Positions 62,659 through 64,000 of a DNA stretch of 64,000 nucleotides are shown here, piece after piece (positions within the stretch are counted from its first letter, which is position 1; each line of letters starts with the position of its first letter). Made by a program: the position numbers and the translations under genes. The stretch covers positions 930,001 through 994,000 of the forward strand of contig CAWHHO010000005.1 of the NCBI GenBank assembly GCA_963829135.1, written 5' to 3'. The notes under the pieces are model-generated. The model had not been told where the DNA came from. It saw only the letters and a program-made list of their open reading frames with translations, and searched no databases. This DNA comes from Kumtagia sp963829135. GTDB lineage: Bacteria; Pseudomonadota; Alphaproteobacteria; Rhizobiales; Rhizobiaceae.

Positions 62659-62671
62659 ATGCACCCGCTAC

Positions 62672-62721
62672 TTGCATAGCGTCGCCCTTCGCACTAAATT
62701 CTGGCTAGGCTGGCTAGAATT
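62672..62721 (+). promoter_or_regulatory. Promoter and operator of the second toxin-antitoxin pair
   Basis: TTGCAT (62672-62677), a 17-base spacer and TAAATT (62695-62700) form a promoter. AATTCT (62697-62702) and AGAATT (62716-62721) are inverted arms, and GGCTAG occurs twice between them (62703-62717). The repeats overlap the minus-10 and fit an antitoxin operator. Antitoxin ATG is at 62733. Confidence 0.55.
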
Positions 62722-62732
62722 GGGACAGGATA

Positions 62733-62981
62733 ATGCGTGAAGTCGGAACATTGGAAGCGCGCAACTCGCTCAGCGCGCTGCTGGAACTGGTCGAGAAGGG
62801 CGAGGAGATTACGATCACGCGGCACGGCAAAGCTGTCGCGCGTCTCGTTCCGGCGATGAGCATTGATGAGCGACGGGCTAAGGCGCGCGAAGCGGCCGCG
62901 GCGCTTCTAAAACTTCGCGATTCCTTGCCAAAGGGTGGTCCATCGGTACTTGAGCTCATTGAAGAAGGTCGGCATCGTTGA
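62733..62981 (+). CDS. Type II antitoxin, Phd/YefM family
   Basis: The 82-residue protein starts MREVGTLEARNSLSALLELV and has the Phd core EKGEEITITRHGKAVARLVP, then a long helix (ERRAKAREAAAALLKLRDSL) that wraps the toxin. The start follows GGACAGGATA. Its stop overlaps the toxin start (TTGA). It should repress the promoter at 62672-62721. It lies directly after the AAA unit and could have been inserted beside it. Confidence 0.9.
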   Translation: MREVGTLEARNSLSALLELVEKGEEITITRHGKAVARLVPAMSIDERRAKAREAAAALLKLRDSLPKGGPSVLELIEEGRHR

Positions 62982-63400
62982 GCCTTGTTATTGACTCGTC
63001 GGTCGCGCTGGCTTGGGTGCTACCGGACGAATTGAATGTTATTGCAGATAGCGTTCTGTTACGTGTCTCCGATGAAGGTGCACTTGTCCCTCCAATCTTT
63101 CGCGCCGAAGTGGGAAATTCACTCAACGTCGCGCTTCGTCGAAAGCGTATTGATGGCGAAGGTCGACTTTATGCATTGAAGCAATTGAGCGGATTTACGA
63201 TCGTCGTCGATCCCGACGCGGACGAGCATATCTGGTCTGAAGCGATCGATCTGGCGGACCGCCATCAGCTAACACTCTATGATGCGAGCTACCTTGAACT
63301 TGCTCTGAGAAGTGCCTTTCCCCTCGTAACTTTGGACAAACGTCTGGCGCGCGCAGCACGGGATGCGGGACTTCGACCGTTGGACGGGTTAGATGCCTAA
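62978..63400 (+). CDS. Type II toxin, VapC PIN-domain ribonuclease
   Basis: The 140-residue protein begins at TTG 62978 (MSLVIDSSVALAWVLPDE) with AGAAGG upstream; no ATG is available near the start. PIN-domain acids are Asp in VIDSSVAL, Glu in PPIFRAEVGNSLNVALRRK, Asp in LTLYDASYLELALRS and Asp in LVTLDKRLARAARDAG. It cleaves RNA (tRNA or rRNA in related VapCs) when the antitoxin is lost. Translation is coupled to the antitoxin. No further target information. Confidence 0.92.
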   Translation: MSLVIDSSVALAWVLPDELNVIADSVLLRVSDEGALVPPIFRAEVGNSLNVALRRKRIDGEGRLYALKQLSGFTIVVDPDADEHIWSEAIDLADRHQLTLYDASYLELALRSAFPLVTLDKRLARAARDAGLRPLDGLDA

Positions 63401-63410
63401 GGCGTAACGA

Positions 63411-63527
63411 ATGGACCTCCTGCGCGAAAACGAACTGATCTTCGGGCGGCTCCTGCCGATCGAGGAGCCGCCGCAAGGCTCTTCCTTCTCCCCGTTTACG
63501 GGGAGAAGGTGCCCGAAGGGCGGATGA
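63411..63527 (+). pseudogene. Truncated N-terminal stub interrupted by a repeat element
   Basis: An ATG at 63411 opens a frame whose first 20 codons look like the start of a real protein (LLRENELIFGRLLPIEEP), then runs straight into the palindromic repeat at 63478 and stops at 63527. The beginning resembles N-termini that I remember from a family neighbouring AAA ATPase/coiled-coil genes (LIxxxxxFGxLxPIxxPALVERY), sometimes listed as DUF6638. If so, this was once the fourth gene of the unit and was cut by the repeat or a deletion. Tentative. Confidence 0.35.
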
Positions 63528-63534
63528 GGGGCAG
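63478..63534. repeat. Palindromic rhizobial repeat unit
   Basis: CTTCTCCCC (63487-63495) and GGGGAGAAG (63500-63508) form a palindrome, followed by GTGCCCGAAGGGCGGATGAG and GGGC. It belongs to the same class of elements as the ones at 38.2 and 59.2 kb. Confidence 0.75.
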
Positions 63535-63539
63535 CGCGA

Positions 63540-63915
63540 TGCGTGGTACAGACAATTACGCGAACGGCGCGAGCGCGTCCACTTGCGCAAGGCTGAGAAC
63601 GATGCTGAGAGAAAAGCTCTGTGGTCAGAACTGAGTGGCCGTCGATTGAACGGTTGCAAAATTTGTCGCGCCAACTACCGATTGGACCCTACTTCGCGGA
63701 TTTCGCTTGTCGTGAACGCGCGAATTAGTAGTCGAAATCGACGGCAGCCAGCATCTGGACAGCGACATATGACCGAAGACGCGATCAAATGATGATCGAT
63801 GAACGGTTGGTCAGTTCTGAGATTTTGGAACATCGACGTGCTGCATTAAGCGGAAATGACGGTATTGGAAACGATCGCTCGCAGCGCTGGATGTGTCGAT
63901 TGGATCGCTTTGTCG
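63540..63915 (+). pseudogene. Remnant of a DUF559 endonuclease-like gene
   Basis: DUF559 landmarks occur in order but in different frames: AENDAERKALWSELSGRRLN (63593-63652), then QLPIGPYFADFACRER (about 63670-63716), ELVVEIDGSQHLDSD (about 63723-63767), then VLRFWNIDVL (about 63815-63845) and a fragment of VLETIARSAG near 63860-63895. The frames shift at least three times, and stops interrupt the rest. DUF559 proteins resemble Vsr-type nucleases. Remnants of this family often accompany the palindromic repeat in rhizobia. No intact gene exists here. The last 85 bases of the window hold nothing that I can support. Confidence 0.7.
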
Positions 63916-64000
63916 ATGAGAACGATCTGCAGTTATAGAAGTCTCTGCCACATATCGAAAGGCACATTCTTGACCGCTGGCGCCGCCACTCACCTCAGCC

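Overview
The window is GC-rich and looks like chromosomal DNA of an alphaproteobacterium of the Hyphomicrobiales (Rhizobiales), closest in feel to Mesorhizobium or another Phyllobacteriaceae. The evidence is a petABC (bc1) operon, a choXWV choline importer, periplasmic Tat-type MsrB next to MsrA, small rhizobial families (DUF1344, DUF1059, DUF1272, DUF1285), a direct-repeat LexA box of alphaproteobacterial type (GTTC-N7-GTTC) and the palindromic intergenic repeats typical of rhizobia. No rRNA, tRNA, IS transposase, prophage or CRISPR array was recognised.

Layout. 1-8.7 kb: end of a chromate transporter, a small coiled protein, a DEAD-box helicase, an unknown protein with a LexA box in its promoter, rplY-pth, a DHFR-like reductase, a lone HExxH toxin-like protein and ychF. 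8.7-16.8 kb: a sugar operon on the minus strand (binding protein, two permeases, GH116 beta-glucosidase, UgpC-type ATPase), divergent from a LacI regulator; two identical operators lie between them. 16.9-22.5 kb: a broken enolase-superfamily dehydratase or racemase followed by a spermidine/putrescine-type ABC importer. 22.6-32 kb: GNAT, CorA, Ung, two MaoC-like hydratases, lldD and apt (read as one frame because of one extra base), MsrB-MsrA, a DUF1272 zinc-ribbon protein, a secreted HExxH protein and an MBL-fold protein. 32-35 kb: petABC. 35-47 kb: a Phd/VapC toxin-antitoxin pair, two tandem ABC exporters separated by an inverted repeat pair, trmL, unknown genes, hemF, small DUF genes, and cca-nudix-DUF1285. 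47.4-54.2 kb: a four-gene MoxR ATPase / DUF58 / BatA-DUF4159 / GATase-like cluster. 54.3-57.8 kb: clpS and choXWV. 58-64 kb: a three-gene unit of a coiled-coil protein, an unknown 382-residue protein and an AAA+ ATPase, then a second toxin-antitoxin pair, a truncated gene stub, a palindromic repeat and a DUF559 remnant.

The best candidate for an undescribed system is the 58-62.7 kb unit. It has its own promoter with an operator-like palindrome in the spacer, a repeat element that supplies the ribosome binding site of gene 2, and a long inverted repeat before the ATPase gene. The SOS-box unknown gene at 2.8 kb, the HEFCH protein at 6.3 kb and a strong minus-strand terminator without a gene at 7.35 kb also deserve attention.

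Sequence quality. About a dozen genes, including the normally essential pth, are broken by single-base shifts, and in nearly every case removing one base restores a full-length family member. This points to insertion-type sequencing or assembly errors rather than decay. Genes with one or two such breaks are entered as CDS spanning both frames; those with three or more are entered as pseudogene, although they may be intact in the organism.
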